Source of the DNA: Hortaea werneckii
Lineage: Eukaryota > Ascomycota > Dothideomycetes > Mycosphaerellales > Teratosphaeriaceae
DNA: 56,328 nt
Direction of reading: 5' to 3'
Assembly: GCA_037044905.1 (NCBI GenBank)
Contig: JBAOKB010000002.1
Location: 1-56,328, forward strand
In this document: positions 1 to 9,719 of the stretch, piece after piece
Layout: the number at the start of each line of letters is the position of its first letter
How positions within the stretch are numbered: the first letter of the stretch is position 1
Notes under the pieces: generated by a model
Told to the model about the DNA's origin: nothing
Seen by the model: only the letters and a program-made list of their open reading frames with translations
The model's database searches: none
Position numbers and translations under genes: made by a program

Positions 1-228
1 AAAGGCGCGGACGCGGCTAATGGCAGCACAGCTGCCACCACAGCGATGATGGATGCTGAGAAACGCATGTCGACGGGACTTTCCTTTGGAGATACGGGTG
101 TGTTGTTGCTTCTTCTAATGCCTAAATCGAGGGGATGGTCCTTTGAACGATCGAATGGTCCTCCGCGTGATGAGCAAATTTCCCTGGCAGGACTGCCGGA
201 TTATTGTTTATATAACTGCCCGAAGTAG
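1..228 (+). CDS. possible 3' end of a gene cut by the left edge
   Basis: Frame 1 is open from the first base to a TAG at 226-228, giving 75 residues with no start needed. The first 35 residues are rich in Ala, Thr, Gly and Met and look like the tail of a protein; the rest is less convincing. The two other forward frames are closed early (for example tandem TGA at 47-52). No domain is recognisable. It may be the last exon of a gene lying to the left, or chance. Confidence 0.22.
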   Translation, partial: KGADAANGSTAATTAMMDAEKRMSTGLSFGDTGVLLLLLMPKSRGWSFERSNGPPRDEQISLAGLPDYCLYNCPK

Positions 229-1272
229 AGTTTTCCATCGGCCTGCATCCATCACGATCGAAACTGCGAGCCAGTGAAGACCTCAGTTACGTCGTGGTAC
301 AGTAGTTCTGCGCCACCAGCATCATGGGGCCATTGACAGAGTGCATGTATGCAGAAAGCATGGTGGTTGTGCTTTGCACTGTTGAGGATTAGAGGCAACG
401 TCGAGAACGTCTGTGGTTGGCGTATACTGATGTCCGCGATGATGTGACCCGCCCATTTGGTTGTGCCTATACGACAAAAGCAGCACTACAAATGCCGCTT
501 CCCCCCCGAGCAAACCTTGGCTTGCAGGTCTAGAGGACACTGACTCGCGAGTCATCTATCTCACGAGCGAGCTCAGCTTCTTGTTCCCGGAGCCGTGGCT
601 CGAAGGTCATAGCGGTCTGCACTTCAACTCTTCTTGTTTCGACAACAGATATCGTGCGCCAATGACTTAGTCGAGGAAAGAGCTGTGGCCTATGCTCATA
701 CTGCGGGTGGCGGCATGAATGAAGGGAGTATGCCTCGACTTTCACGACATGCAACCGCAAGTCCAGACTGTCGGGTATACTTGCAAGTCTGGTGAGCTTT
801 GTGGAGCGTTTGCTGTATGACGATACCAAAGGTTCGCGTACATTCAGATAGCGTCGAGGTTGAAAATTGGGCCGAGTACGGGCAGGTCGATAGATTCAAC
901 GAGAAAGGTGGCACAGAAGCCTGATTCAGAATATCGGAAGCGATTTCCATCGATACAAGTCGATGTACCGAGTGTTGCACAATGCAATGCAGCCAACGAA
1001 AGGTGAAGCCAATAAAGTGTCTCGACGGTGGTACAGTGTCTGGTAGGATTTCGTTCCTTCCATATCTAGCTTTGCTGGCGCTGCGCCGGCGGATCGGAGT
1101 CCGGGGAGCTGCCGAAATTCATCTTGCAATGTCTACAGCAGGTAAGCGCCGGTCTGGCACACATGTCAAGTAGAAGAATTCTTTTGCTGCAGCTATTGCT
1201 TACAGCTATGCAACCGTGCAGTAGGTCGAGAATCGTTGAAGTTTCGACGATGTTTGGACGGTTCTGACTTTG
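229..1272. other. intergenic, no supported gene
   Basis: Short overlapping ORFs of up to 99 codons exist on both strands, but none has a recognisable domain or a sensible splice pattern. The stretch ends at the 3' end of the MATE gene. Confidence 0.5.
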
Positions 1273-2877
1273 TTACCGCGGATGATCTTGGTAGCCACCG
1301 TCATCGCCCAGACTATCTTCTAGGCCTTGCTCAGCTCTTTCGCTGCTGTCCAGGCGCTCGAGAGCATAGCGGACCTGTTTGCCATAATCTGTAAATGCAA
1401 CAATAGCCCACTCGGCTATGCCAACGAGGTACAGAGCAATACATTGACCGACCCACAGCCCGGCCAGACTCCACCCGTTCTTTGCGAGATAGATCCCGAG
1501 CGGCAGAGCGCCGCAGTAATAGGAGACTATATTGACGGCGGCTCCGACATGCTGCCTTCCCATGCCCCTCAAAGCTCCTCCGCAAGAGCCGTTGAGTCCG
1601 TCTGCGATTTGGAAGAGCGCGACATAGGGCAAGACTTGAGATGTCAGACGCACGACACGTTCATCGTCGTTGAACAGATAGCCAAACACGTCTTTAGTAC
1701 TCATGAGCACCGCCAATACTACGACACCAAGAAATATCGAGAGGCATGCGGCAGTATTAGCCGATCGCTTTGCGCCGCTCGAGTGCCTAGCTCCCAGCAG
1801 GTTGCCGACTCGGCTCGAAGTTGCAACACCAACTCCAAACGGTATCGTGTTCATAACTTGATCCGCCGTCATGATGACCGATTGGGCGGCGAGAGGTATT
1901 GGGCCTAGTTGACCTGCAACGATAGCCACGATTTCGAAAGCCCACCATTCAGTACCAACGTGAATGACGCCTAATGCCGCAATTCGAGCAAAAGTGCCAA
2001 TGTTGTGAAGGCATCTCCTGTCCCAACCACCCCAACATTCCTTTCCAGCAACGAAACGAGCGTACGCAACCAGGAGGAAGAACGACAACCAGTATGACAG
2101 TCCGGTGGCCAAAGGTGCGCCTAGGATGCCTAGTTGGAATGTGTGGATGAAGAGTATGTTTAGGCCCGCACTGATAGGGGAGGTGATGAGTAAGACATAG
2201 GTTCCAGGCCGCATTATCTCCTGTGCTTGAAGGTACTTCTTCATGCATTCAAAGTAGATGTAACCTAATCCACCTGGAATGAGTGCGGTAAGAAATCGAG
2301 AAGACTCTCGTGCAATAAAGTCTTCTTGGCCGAGGAATCGGAAGAACGGCTCCGAGCACAGCCAGAGGATTGCAACCGGAATGTAGAAGACGGACAGGAT
2401 GACAAAAGCCCGTTGAAGAATTATACCCAGGTCATGCTTGCTCTTGCCCCCCGTGAAGCTAACACTGGCCAAGGTATCGATAGCTGTCGTGCCTCCCATG
2501 CCAATAAGCCAGGCCGATGCCATTGCGAACATGTAGCTGAACGCTGCCACTGACAACGCTTCGGGGCTGAGGCGGCCAACGATGAGGACGGAAATGGTCT
2601 GGAGTGAATTCTGCAATGCATACGCCATGATGACAGGAATCGAACTCTTGAACAGAACCCAGAATTCTGAGGATATGCGTCTTATTGCAGATGTATCCTC
2701 ATCCTCGAGCTCGTACGTCTCGCCTTCGACTCTGTCATCTGGCTTGTTCAACAGGGCCGTTCGTTCATTGGGCGGAGTTTCGGGAGTTGTTGAGGCTTTC
2801 CCAGTCTCATCTGAACGTCCCTTGGGAGGCAGTTCGGGCTGCAAGGAGCCCCTGTCGCTGTCGACTCTGTCGTCCAT
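1273..2877 (-). CDS. MATE family multidrug/toxin extrusion transporter
   Basis: An uninterrupted 534-residue protein. After a polar, probably cytosolic N-terminus of about 70 residues come about 12 hydrophobic helices in two similar halves, the layout of the MATE (MatE x2) family. Family-type segments include LIVGRLSPEALSVAAFSYMF in the first half and LAAQSVIMTADQVMNTIPFG near the start of the second, followed by the VATSSRVGNLLGA motif typical of eukaryotic MATEs. Known members exchange H+ or Na+ for organic cations and drugs at the plasma or vacuolar membrane; the substrate here cannot be read from sequence. The start at 2877 is the first ATG of the open frame. The N-terminal ERTALLNKP resembles the acidic or dileucine-like sorting motifs often seen on fungal vacuolar transporters, which is inference. 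Confidence 0.93.
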   Translation of the reverse strand: MDDRVDSDRGSLQPELPPKGRSDETGKASTTPETPPNERTALLNKPDDRVEGETYELEDEDTSAIRRISSEFWVLFKSSIPVIMAYALQNSLQTISVLIVGRLSPEALSVAAFSYMFAMASAWLIGMGGTTAIDTLASVSFTGGKSKHDLGIILQRAFVILSVFYIPVAILWLCSEPFFRFLGQEDFIARESSRFLTALIPGGLGYIYFECMKKYLQAQEIMRPGTYVLLITSPISAGLNILFIHTFQLGILGAPLATGLSYWLSFFLLVAYARFVAGKECWGGWDRRCLHNIGTFARIAALGVIHVGTEWWAFEIVAIVAGQLGPIPLAAQSVIMTADQVMNTIPFGVGVATSSRVGNLLGARHSSGAKRSANTAACLSIFLGVVVLAVLMSTKDVFGYLFNDDERVVRLTSQVLPYVALFQIADGLNGSCGGALRGMGRQHVGAAVNIVSYYCGALPLGIYLAKNGWSLAGLWVGQCIALYLVGIAEWAIVAFTDYGKQVRYALERLDSSERAEQGLEDSLGDDGGYQDHPR

Positions 2878-4643
2878 CCTGGATATTGAGCGGTAGATAA
2901 CACGAGCAGACGTGAAGTTCGTTAGAGCCGAAAGCTGGCTCTACAAGAGATTCGATCATTTGAAGTAAGATCGCGGCGTTCTGGTGCGCCGGGCACTATT
3001 TTTTGTCCGTACGTAATCAAGACATGACAGAAAGCATCCTCTCATCTGTCGCCGCTAGACCTTCTGAGGCGAGCGGCTCGACAATCGGCGAGGCATGACG
3101 TTAGTCAAAGATATCTACCTTGCTAAGCCTGCATGTTGCCTCTCAGGTAGAGCTGTGAAATGCGGCGCTAGACCATGAGGTTGACAAACAGCTTATCAGC
3201 GGCATTTTGTAGCTGTGACTAATTGGGATTGGTTGATGGCATGCCTGTGGATGGGGAAGCATCACGACCAAGTCGTGCAGGAGCATCCAAAGCACAACTC
3301 AGATTGCATGTGTCAAGATTGCCCAGCTCGCTCAATTCGTGACAGTTGCCGGTGCATTACGTACAGTGCAGTCGATGGAGAGTAGAGATAGGAGACTTGC
3401 CGTGAAGTGGCAGAAAAGCTCGGTGCCGATTCCTTGCCGATTCCCCGCCCCTTCCATATCCCGGTTCTTCTCCTCCAGCAATCCGTTATTGTCTCAAGAG
3501 AAGACTCCGAACAATGAATGCTACTGTGCCAACACTTGTCGAGACAAAAGATCGGCGAGCCATAATGAACATGTACTCATATCCAAGGCACCCTGAAGTC
3601 AGCAGTGCAAATATTGCGATTTAGCGCCACATTTATCAGCGTGCGTCGAAGTGAAAAGTTATCGGCTCCAGTGGCCCATTCGAGAGACCCTTTATCGTAC
3701 AAAGAGGACCAAAGAAACTATCGTCCTTCGTGGTACAAATATTGAATCGCCGTTCCCAAGAGCGGTAGGCACGATTCCCTTCTTCTGTCATGGTTTGATC
3801 CATGTGGCCTCAGCTGCTGAACTCGTGATGACGATCCCTCTAACACTGATTTCAAGTTCTGTCATCTGGTAGGAATGTTGCCATCATGCTCGACCCAATG
3901 GAAGACAGCGTCTTCGCAGTGGTGCAAACAAAGCAGCAGACCGCCCAGCAAGACCTCCAGATGCCTTTAAGCTGCAATTCGACAGATTGCCCCTTTTGTT
4001 TGCCACCGGCCACAAAAAGCCTGTGAAATGTGAAGGATTCGTGGACATGAACAGCTCCGGATATCCAAGTCCTACAGCGATTGGCGACATGTAAAAACCA
4101 CTAGGAGAAGATCAGACTTCCCACAGTTGTATGGGAGTTGCGATCATTATATTCAACTCCGACCATACCTCCTCGGCATTCGGTATTCAAGATTGATTAG
4201 CAAGGACTATTCCGTGGTGAGCTCCGATCCCTACCAAGTATGTCGCTCGAATAGCCATTCGCTGCAGGAGGATAATGCTGTTGCTTTTCTCTCATCAACT
4301 CGCACGCATCAAGCCAACTGTGGACATTTTATGAGCTGGGTTTAAGCGAGGCATTGCATTGCAGCGTTACCCGTGTTCCCGCGCTTTCTTGTGGTTCCTT
4401 ATCAAACGCCGTACACCGGTCTTGAACTCCGAAATATGGCCACCACAAGGCAGACATATTTCTCTCCGGTGCCATTGGCTATGCAATACTACTTCCTCCA
4501 CCTCGCTGCGACGCGTCCCTTTGTGTCGCCATTGTATTCGATCCCCCACCGGTTGACATAGATATTGCTGTCGTCTGGTACATCACGAGCGGGCAGTCCT
4601 TACCTTTGTTGATGTGCCACTGAGCGATATACATCGATACAAA
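2878..4643. other. divergent intergenic region between the MATE and MFS genes
   Basis: About 1.77 kb separates two transporter genes that point away from each other, so it should hold both promoters. ORFs here are at most 85 codons and have no recognisable domain. The sequence just before 4644 (TACAAAATGG) gives a good start context for the MFS gene. Confidence 0.5.
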
Positions 4644-6338
4644 ATGGCCGCGGAGTATCAGGAAGATGATTCCCTCGCTGGAGAGCGGGAGGATAGCAAC
4701 AATCCGACACGGGGAAACACCCCTCAATCCTCACTCAAGCATCAAAGCGTCACCGAAACGACACCGCTCCTATCTACGGAGAATGGCACGATCGAGGACA
4801 TTCAATCGGCTCACGTCCCGCGCAGATGGCAGACTCTCACGTATCTACTCATGGTCGTAATCTTCCTGGTCGGTGCAAGCGACAGTATTGTAGAAAGTCC
4901 GACGACGCGGATTTTCGAATCCGTCATCTGCTATCGTTACTTCGAGTCGGAAGATCCTAGTAAGATCCAACTGGGAAGGGCAGTTGTCGGTCCAGGTGCG
5001 ATCGGAGGGGTGGAAGAACGGTTCTGCAAAGCCGATTCCGTGCAGCAGCAGCTAGCCTCCCTGGCCGGGTACCAGACCTTGTTGGAGGGGTTCCCTTCAT
5101 TGCTGCTAGCTGTTCCATTTGGCTGGCTCGCGGACAAGTACGGCCGGAAACCAGTGCTTATGCTCGGGCTCTTTTCGTTCTTGTTGAAGCTCCTCTGGAT
5201 CCAACTGGTTACCTGGTTCTGGCAGGCTTTCGACATACGCATGACCTGGCTCTCTGCTCTTCATGCTCTCTTGGGCGGCGGATCCCCCGTAGCCTCAAGT
5301 CTATTCTTCGTCGTTTTGTCAGATATCGTGCCGCAAGACTATCGGGCTAGCACGTTCCTGCGTGTAGGCGCGTCTGAGCTGGCCGCGAAGGTGGTCGTAC
5401 CACTGATCGCCGCTTCGCTCATGACCATCAACCCTTGGATCCCATCTCTAATCGGTACCGGGCTCCTGCTAATATGCTTCCTTACCTACGGACTCGTCCC
5501 GGAAACCTTAAACTATTATCAACCCGGGGAACATGCTTCAGCATCACACCCCATCTCATCCTCGACGGAGACAACCCAACAACCGAAACCACCATCCTCC
5601 AACACACCTCCCACCCATCACTCCCCGCCGACCAAACCTCTCACCCGACCCCTCCACTCCCTCCACACCGCCACCACCTTCCTAACCCACGACCCCCGCA
5701 TCCCGCTCCTCATCCTCCCCTTCATCGGCCACAGCCTGATCGCGCAAACCTCGCAACTCCTGCTCCAATACACCAGCAAACGCTACCGTCTCACCTTCTC
5801 CCAAGCCACCTTACTGACCACGATCCTGAACGCCGTCAAAGTCCTGCTGCTCTTCGCCTTACTCCCCTGCGCCAGCACGCTCGCGATGCGAGTATTTCGG
5901 CTCTCGGCGCAGCGGAAAGATCTCTATCTCGCGCGCGCGTCGCAGGGGTTCGTGTTCGTGGGGTGGACGATGATCGGGGGGTCGCCTAATCTGGTCTGTG
6001 TCGTGGTTAGTATGGTGGTTGCTGCGTTGGGCCAGAGTACGTATTTCCTGATTCGATCGTTGCTGACGAGTTTGGTGCCTGCGGATCAGATTGCACGGGT
6101 GTATAGTATTGTGAGTTTGGTGGATGTTGTTGGGGCGATGTTGGGGTCGCCGTTGTTGGCTGGGTTGTTCGGACGGGGTTTGGCTTTGGGGGGAGGGTGG
6201 GTTGGACTGCCATTTTATTTTCTAGGGCTGATCTCGGCTGGGTTTGCTGTTTTGCTGTTTGTTGTGGGTCTGAGGAAGGGAGAGGAGAGTGATGGATGTA
6301 TGGAGAATGACGACGGAGAAAGGGAGGGCAGCGAGTAG
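4644..6338 (+). CDS. major facilitator superfamily (MFS) transporter
   Basis: The predicted protein has 564 residues from the ATG at 4644; the open frame extends 10 codons upstream but only from a GTG. The N-terminus is polar and carries TTPLLST, common in fungal MFS proteins. The first helix lies at about residues 65-82 and the MFS motif A (GWLADKYGRKP) at about 160-170, between helices 2 and 3. Six helices, a long cytosolic loop rich in Ser, Thr, Pro and His (about residues 305-350) and a second helical bundle follow. The substrate is unknown. Composition is abnormal: about 5550-5890 is extremely C-rich and about 5940-6330 is extremely G-rich, which explains the odd central loop and the Gly/Leu/Val-rich end. 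It converges on the MAPKKK gene. Confidence 0.9.
   Translation: MAAEYQEDDSLAGEREDSNNPTRGNTPQSSLKHQSVTETTPLLSTENGTIEDIQSAHVPRRWQTLTYLLMVVIFLVGASDSIVESPTTRIFESVICYRYFESEDPSKIQLGRAVVGPGAIGGVEERFCKADSVQQQLASLAGYQTLLEGFPSLLLAVPFGWLADKYGRKPVLMLGLFSFLLKLLWIQLVTWFWQAFDIRMTWLSALHALLGGGSPVASSLFFVVLSDIVPQDYRASTFLRVGASELAAKVVVPLIAASLMTINPWIPSLIGTGLLLICFLTYGLVPETLNYYQPGEHASASHPISSSTETTQQPKPPSSNTPPTHHSPPTKPLTRPLHSLHTATTFLTHDPRIPLLILPFIGHSLIAQTSQLLLQYTSKRYRLTFSQATLLTTILNAVKVLLLFALLPCASTLAMRVFRLSAQRKDLYLARASQGFVFVGWTMIGGSPNLVCVVVSMVVAALGQSTYFLIRSLLTSLVPADQIARVYSIVSLVDVVGAMLGSPLLAGLFGRGLALGGGWVGLPFYFLGLISAGFAVLLFVVGLRKGEESDGCMENDDGEREGSE
5550..6330. other. C-rich to G-rich strand-composition switch (site 1)
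   Basis: Hand count: 5641-5700 has 37 C and 4 G, while 6121-6180 has 29 G and 7 C. The switch falls near 5900-5940, inside the MFS coding region. Confidence 0.85.
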
Positions 6339-6644
6339 CTATGTTGTAATTGGTGTGGCTTATACCTTGGAAGGTAGTAGATGGATATTCATTACCATTA
6401 CGGACATGATCATCAGCAGACCTCCCTTCACAATCCAACAAAGAGAACCGCCCTCCTACAGTCCTCAGCTCGGTATCACGAGCAAATGGTCCCACACTTG
6501 ACCCTGCTCAGCCCGCTAAAAAATCCCTTCAAGCCCCTCAGATTTCCCATCTGTTTTGTAACGCCAACGTAACGACATGATACCTCATCTTCGCCTGCCA
6601 GTTGCCCTCGAGCCTGGAAGGCCAGGACACCCGTCTGACCTTTA
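6339..6644. other. convergent 3'-3' intergenic region
   Basis: About 306 bases between the MFS stop and the MAPKKK stop, expected to hold both 3' UTRs and polyadenylation sites. No gene is seen. Confidence 0.5.
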
Positions 6645-9600
6645 CTACGGCTTCGTACTGCAGAATTTGCTCTTCATCAGATCCTCCGCGCTCGGCCGCT
6701 TCTCGTGTTCGATCTCAAACGTCCACTTCAAGAACTCCTTCGCATCCTCGCTGGCCTGGTCCGGGAGGTCAGGCCGGGCAGAGCTATTATCGTCGCCCTC
6801 GACGACGCCGTCTGCATTTTTCTTCTTGCGGCCCGCACCGCCAATCTTGAAAATGGCTTGCAGCTGCGTGCAATTCGGATGCGGGTGGCTGCCTGTAAAC
6901 ATCTCGACGATCAGGCAGCCGAGAGACCATATGTCGGCTTTCTTGGTGTAGGCCGTCTGGCGGACTACCTCGGGCGCCATCCAGAACACTGACCCTTGTA
7001 AGGACACGCGTGGACCGGCACGCTTCCCGACTACGGGACCGGAGTGCATCATCGTCGTGGCTTCCACACGTTTGGAGATGCCGAAATCCGAAATTTTGAC
7101 TGTGCCCTTGTTGTCCACGAGGATATTAGCGCCCTTGATATCACGGTGGATGATGTCCTTGGAGTGCAGGTAGTTCAGACCCTGCAAGATTTGGCGGACA
7201 AAGTTGGCGATCAACCCTTCGGGCAGACTGCCGTAATTAACCAGCATCGTCGCGACTGAGCCACCGGCGACGTACTCGAGGAAAATGTTCAGGTGTTCCT
7301 CATCGCTGTTGGAACCCAGGTACTGCACGATATTGGGATGCTTCAGATCTCTTAGCAAACTGATCTCCTGTTTCAGCGCCTCGACCATCTGGTTTTTCTT
7401 AGCATCCATGGCTGCAGTACCATGATTCGAAGGCATCTCGACTTGCTTGACGGCCATCAGTTCTGCCGTCACGGCGTGCAAAGCGAGGAACACTGTGCCA
7501 AATGAGCCCTGGCCGATCATTGCACCTTTCATATACTTCAGGTCGTCCCAGCTATCTTTTTCCAGGTGCTCCATAAGCTCGGCATCTTCTTCTTCGCCAT
7601 CCTGGGCTATGAAGCGAGAGAGACGACTGTTGATGCTACCGCTGCCCATTGTATCCGATGCTGCCTCACCGGAGACAGCTGTATTGCCAGGCGAAGACTG
7701 CGAATCATCGAAGTAGCTATGCATGATTGTGTTGCCTTCTGGGTCGGTAATGCCAATGTTGCTAGTAGTTGTATCGCTGCCACTGCCGCTTCCGCTGCCG
7801 GAACCATTGTTGCTATCGGCTGAAAATGAGACATAGCTCTTCCTATTCGGCTCAAGTGGTGATTCCTCATCCAGTGGCTCCAGCATGCTGCTAGCTATTG
7901 ATTCCCTGTAGCTTTCCGGCCTCCCTAGCCTCATAACGCTCAATGGTCTCAATCTAGGCGGTGGTTGTTGGTCTTTGCTCGTGGTGCTTCCAGCATTGTT
8001 ATTAGCAGCAGCAGCCGCAGCAGCTTCACGCTGCCAATGATCTGCGATAGATGGTATCGGAGGTGCGTCCTTGAGACTGCTTGCGACACTAAAATTGCTG
8101 ACAGTGCTCATTCGGCTGACAGCTCGACTCAGACGCTGACTTCGTCGTATACTCATACGGACAGTACGGTCCATCTCCTCTTTCGCCACCTCCGGGAAGT
8201 AGCTCTGCAAATCCTGCGTGATGAGCTCTGTAGGCGGTCTCGCTCCATAGAAATCCTTGAGTTTCCTTGCTCTGGCAGAGGCGCTCGAGGCTTGCGATTC
8301 ATTTCGTGATATCGACGAACTAGGTAGGTTGTGGCTCGTGTCGAAGTAGTCGCGCCTCTCCGCTTGGCTAGCTGGGCTCATTGGATATGTCACCGCTGCC
8401 AGGGGCTCACCAGTCAACTTTTCGATCTTCAATTGACTTCTGCTCTTCGATGTTGGTTGCACTTCTATGGCGGGAGGTTCAGGAAGCTGTTGCTCCGCTA
8501 TGCGCGCAGCAGTCCGGAGCTGCTCGCCTTCAGGCTCGGCAGTATGAATTTTTCTGAGGATCAAACGCCCTCGCTCACTCCGCACACCGTCTGAGCACAG
8601 CTTGATGAGTTCCGCTTCGCCCAGACGCCGGCAGAAGGTCGGATTTGGATCTGTACCATCTAGAACCCAGAAGCAATAGGCCCGTAGATGACTCTCGTTC
8701 AATCCACCTTTACGCAACGTCGCCCGAATGATGTCCTCGGCCGTTCTGAAGCCATCAATGTTCAAAACGCTGCACCTTCCGTTCTCGTATATGACCCGGA
8801 TTAGCGGCTTATCACTTGGCAGTGCACCTACAATGCTCGCATTCAAATTTTCCATGCTTGGACTGCTTTTGATGTGGCCAGCAGCACCTACGCCCATTCT
8901 GGCCGCCTGCGGACCCTCTAGCGGGGGGGCTCTCGCACTGTTGCTTGCTGCGTATCGTGTGGCATTGATGGGCTGTTTGAAATGGCTGCCATCAGACTCC
9001 TTACGAAAGCCCTCCTTTGGACTGGGGTTCACCGAGCGCTCGCGGTTTCGACCAGTTCTGTTTTCCTGGTCGACCATGGGCGAGTTTGGTCGCGAGGAGC
9101 TTTTCCCATTCCCGAGAGCATATGCGTGGGACATGTCGGCACCGTTCAGCTGGCGTGACATTCTCTTGTCTGCGCGGGACTGCGCGGGATTAGACCTTGC
9201 GCTGTGCAAAGGCCGAGGTGAGCCAGAGGAGGGAGGAGTTAGCTGAGTGTTGCCATCGAGTGTGGCTAAAGAATGCCTGTTGATCACTTTCTTGCTGTTT
9301 CGCCGGTAGACCTTGTTTCGAAACACTTTCGCCTGGGCGCCAATTCGCACCCGATCACCGACCTTTTTGACACCCATCTCCTTCAGCATGACCTGATCCA
9401 TGTCCATGAGATTCTCTCCATTGATGTTGTTCTTCCTGAAGAGGTCAACATACTGCCCGCAGTTAATACTCCGTAACCAATCGCCAACACGGGCCTCATC
9501 CCAATCCACCACATTCTCTCGTGCGCTTTCCTTGTACGACTCGGAGAACTCGGACTCGGTGGGGCTCGTGAACATGCCAGCCGCACCAGCCTGCCCATGG

Positions 9601-9719
9601 ATCGGGCCCAGGCCGGATGAGGCAGGCACACGATAATGTGAAGTGGAAGGGGCAGCCATGTTGCTGCTCGACGCGAATGTGGGACCTGGGTATGGTGCTC
9701 GGGAGGCCAAGGCGGCCAT
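6645..9719 (-). CDS. STE11: Ste11-type MAP kinase kinase kinase
   Basis: A single open frame of 1024 residues. In order: a SAM domain (about 70-135, WDEARVGDWLRSINCGQY onwards), a Ras-associating/RBD domain (about 303-393), a long polar linker, and a C-terminal protein kinase domain (about 728-1024). Kinase landmarks are the GQGSFGTVF loop, the ATP-binding Lys in MAVK (about 758), HRDIKGAN (catalytic Asp about 860), DFG (about 878) and GSVFWMAPE. This order is diagnostic of Ste11/SteC, the MAPKKK of the fungal pheromone/filamentation cascade and of an osmosensing branch, which works with Ste50, Ste7 and a scaffold. A Lys/Asp-rich insert of about 19 residues sits in the kinase C-lobe (about 962-980) between FKIGG and ARPDLP. 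The length is normal for the family. Confidence 0.95.
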   Translation of the reverse strand: MAALASRAPYPGPTFASSSNMAAPSTSHYRVPASSGLGPIHGQAGAAGMFTSPTESEFSESYKESARENVVDWDEARVGDWLRSINCGQYVDLFRKNNINGENLMDMDQVMLKEMGVKKVGDRVRIGAQAKVFRNKVYRRNSKKVINRHSLATLDGNTQLTPPSSGSPRPLHSARSNPAQSRADKRMSRQLNGADMSHAYALGNGKSSSRPNSPMVDQENRTGRNRERSVNPSPKEGFRKESDGSHFKQPINATRYAASNSARAPPLEGPQAARMGVGAAGHIKSSPSMENLNASIVGALPSDKPLIRVIYENGRCSVLNIDGFRTAEDIIRATLRKGGLNESHLRAYCFWVLDGTDPNPTFCRRLGEAELIKLCSDGVRSERGRLILRKIHTAEPEGEQLRTAARIAEQQLPEPPAIEVQPTSKSRSQLKIEKLTGEPLAAVTYPMSPASQAERRDYFDTSHNLPSSSISRNESQASSASARARKLKDFYGARPPTELITQDLQSYFPEVAKEEMDRTVRMSIRRSQRLSRAVSRMSTVSNFSVASSLKDAPPIPSIADHWQREAAAAAAANNNAGSTTSKDQQPPPRLRPLSVMRLGRPESYRESIASSMLEPLDEESPLEPNRKSYVSFSADSNNGSGSGSGSGSDTTTSNIGITDPEGNTIMHSYFDDSQSSPGNTAVSGEAASDTMGSGSINSRLSRFIAQDGEEEDAELMEHLEKDSWDDLKYMKGAMIGQGSFGTVFLALHAVTAELMAVKQVEMPSNHGTAAMDAKKNQMVEALKQEISLLRDLKHPNIVQYLGSNSDEEHLNIFLEYVAGGSVATMLVNYGSLPEGLIANFVRQILQGLNYLHSKDIIHRDIKGANILVDNKGTVKISDFGISKRVEATTMMHSGPVVGKRAGPRVSLQGSVFWMAPEVVRQTAYTKKADIWSLGCLIVEMFTGSHPHPNCTQLQAIFKIGGAGRKKKNADGVVEGDDNSSARPDLPDQASEDAKEFLKWTFEIEHEKRPSAEDLMKSKFCSTKP

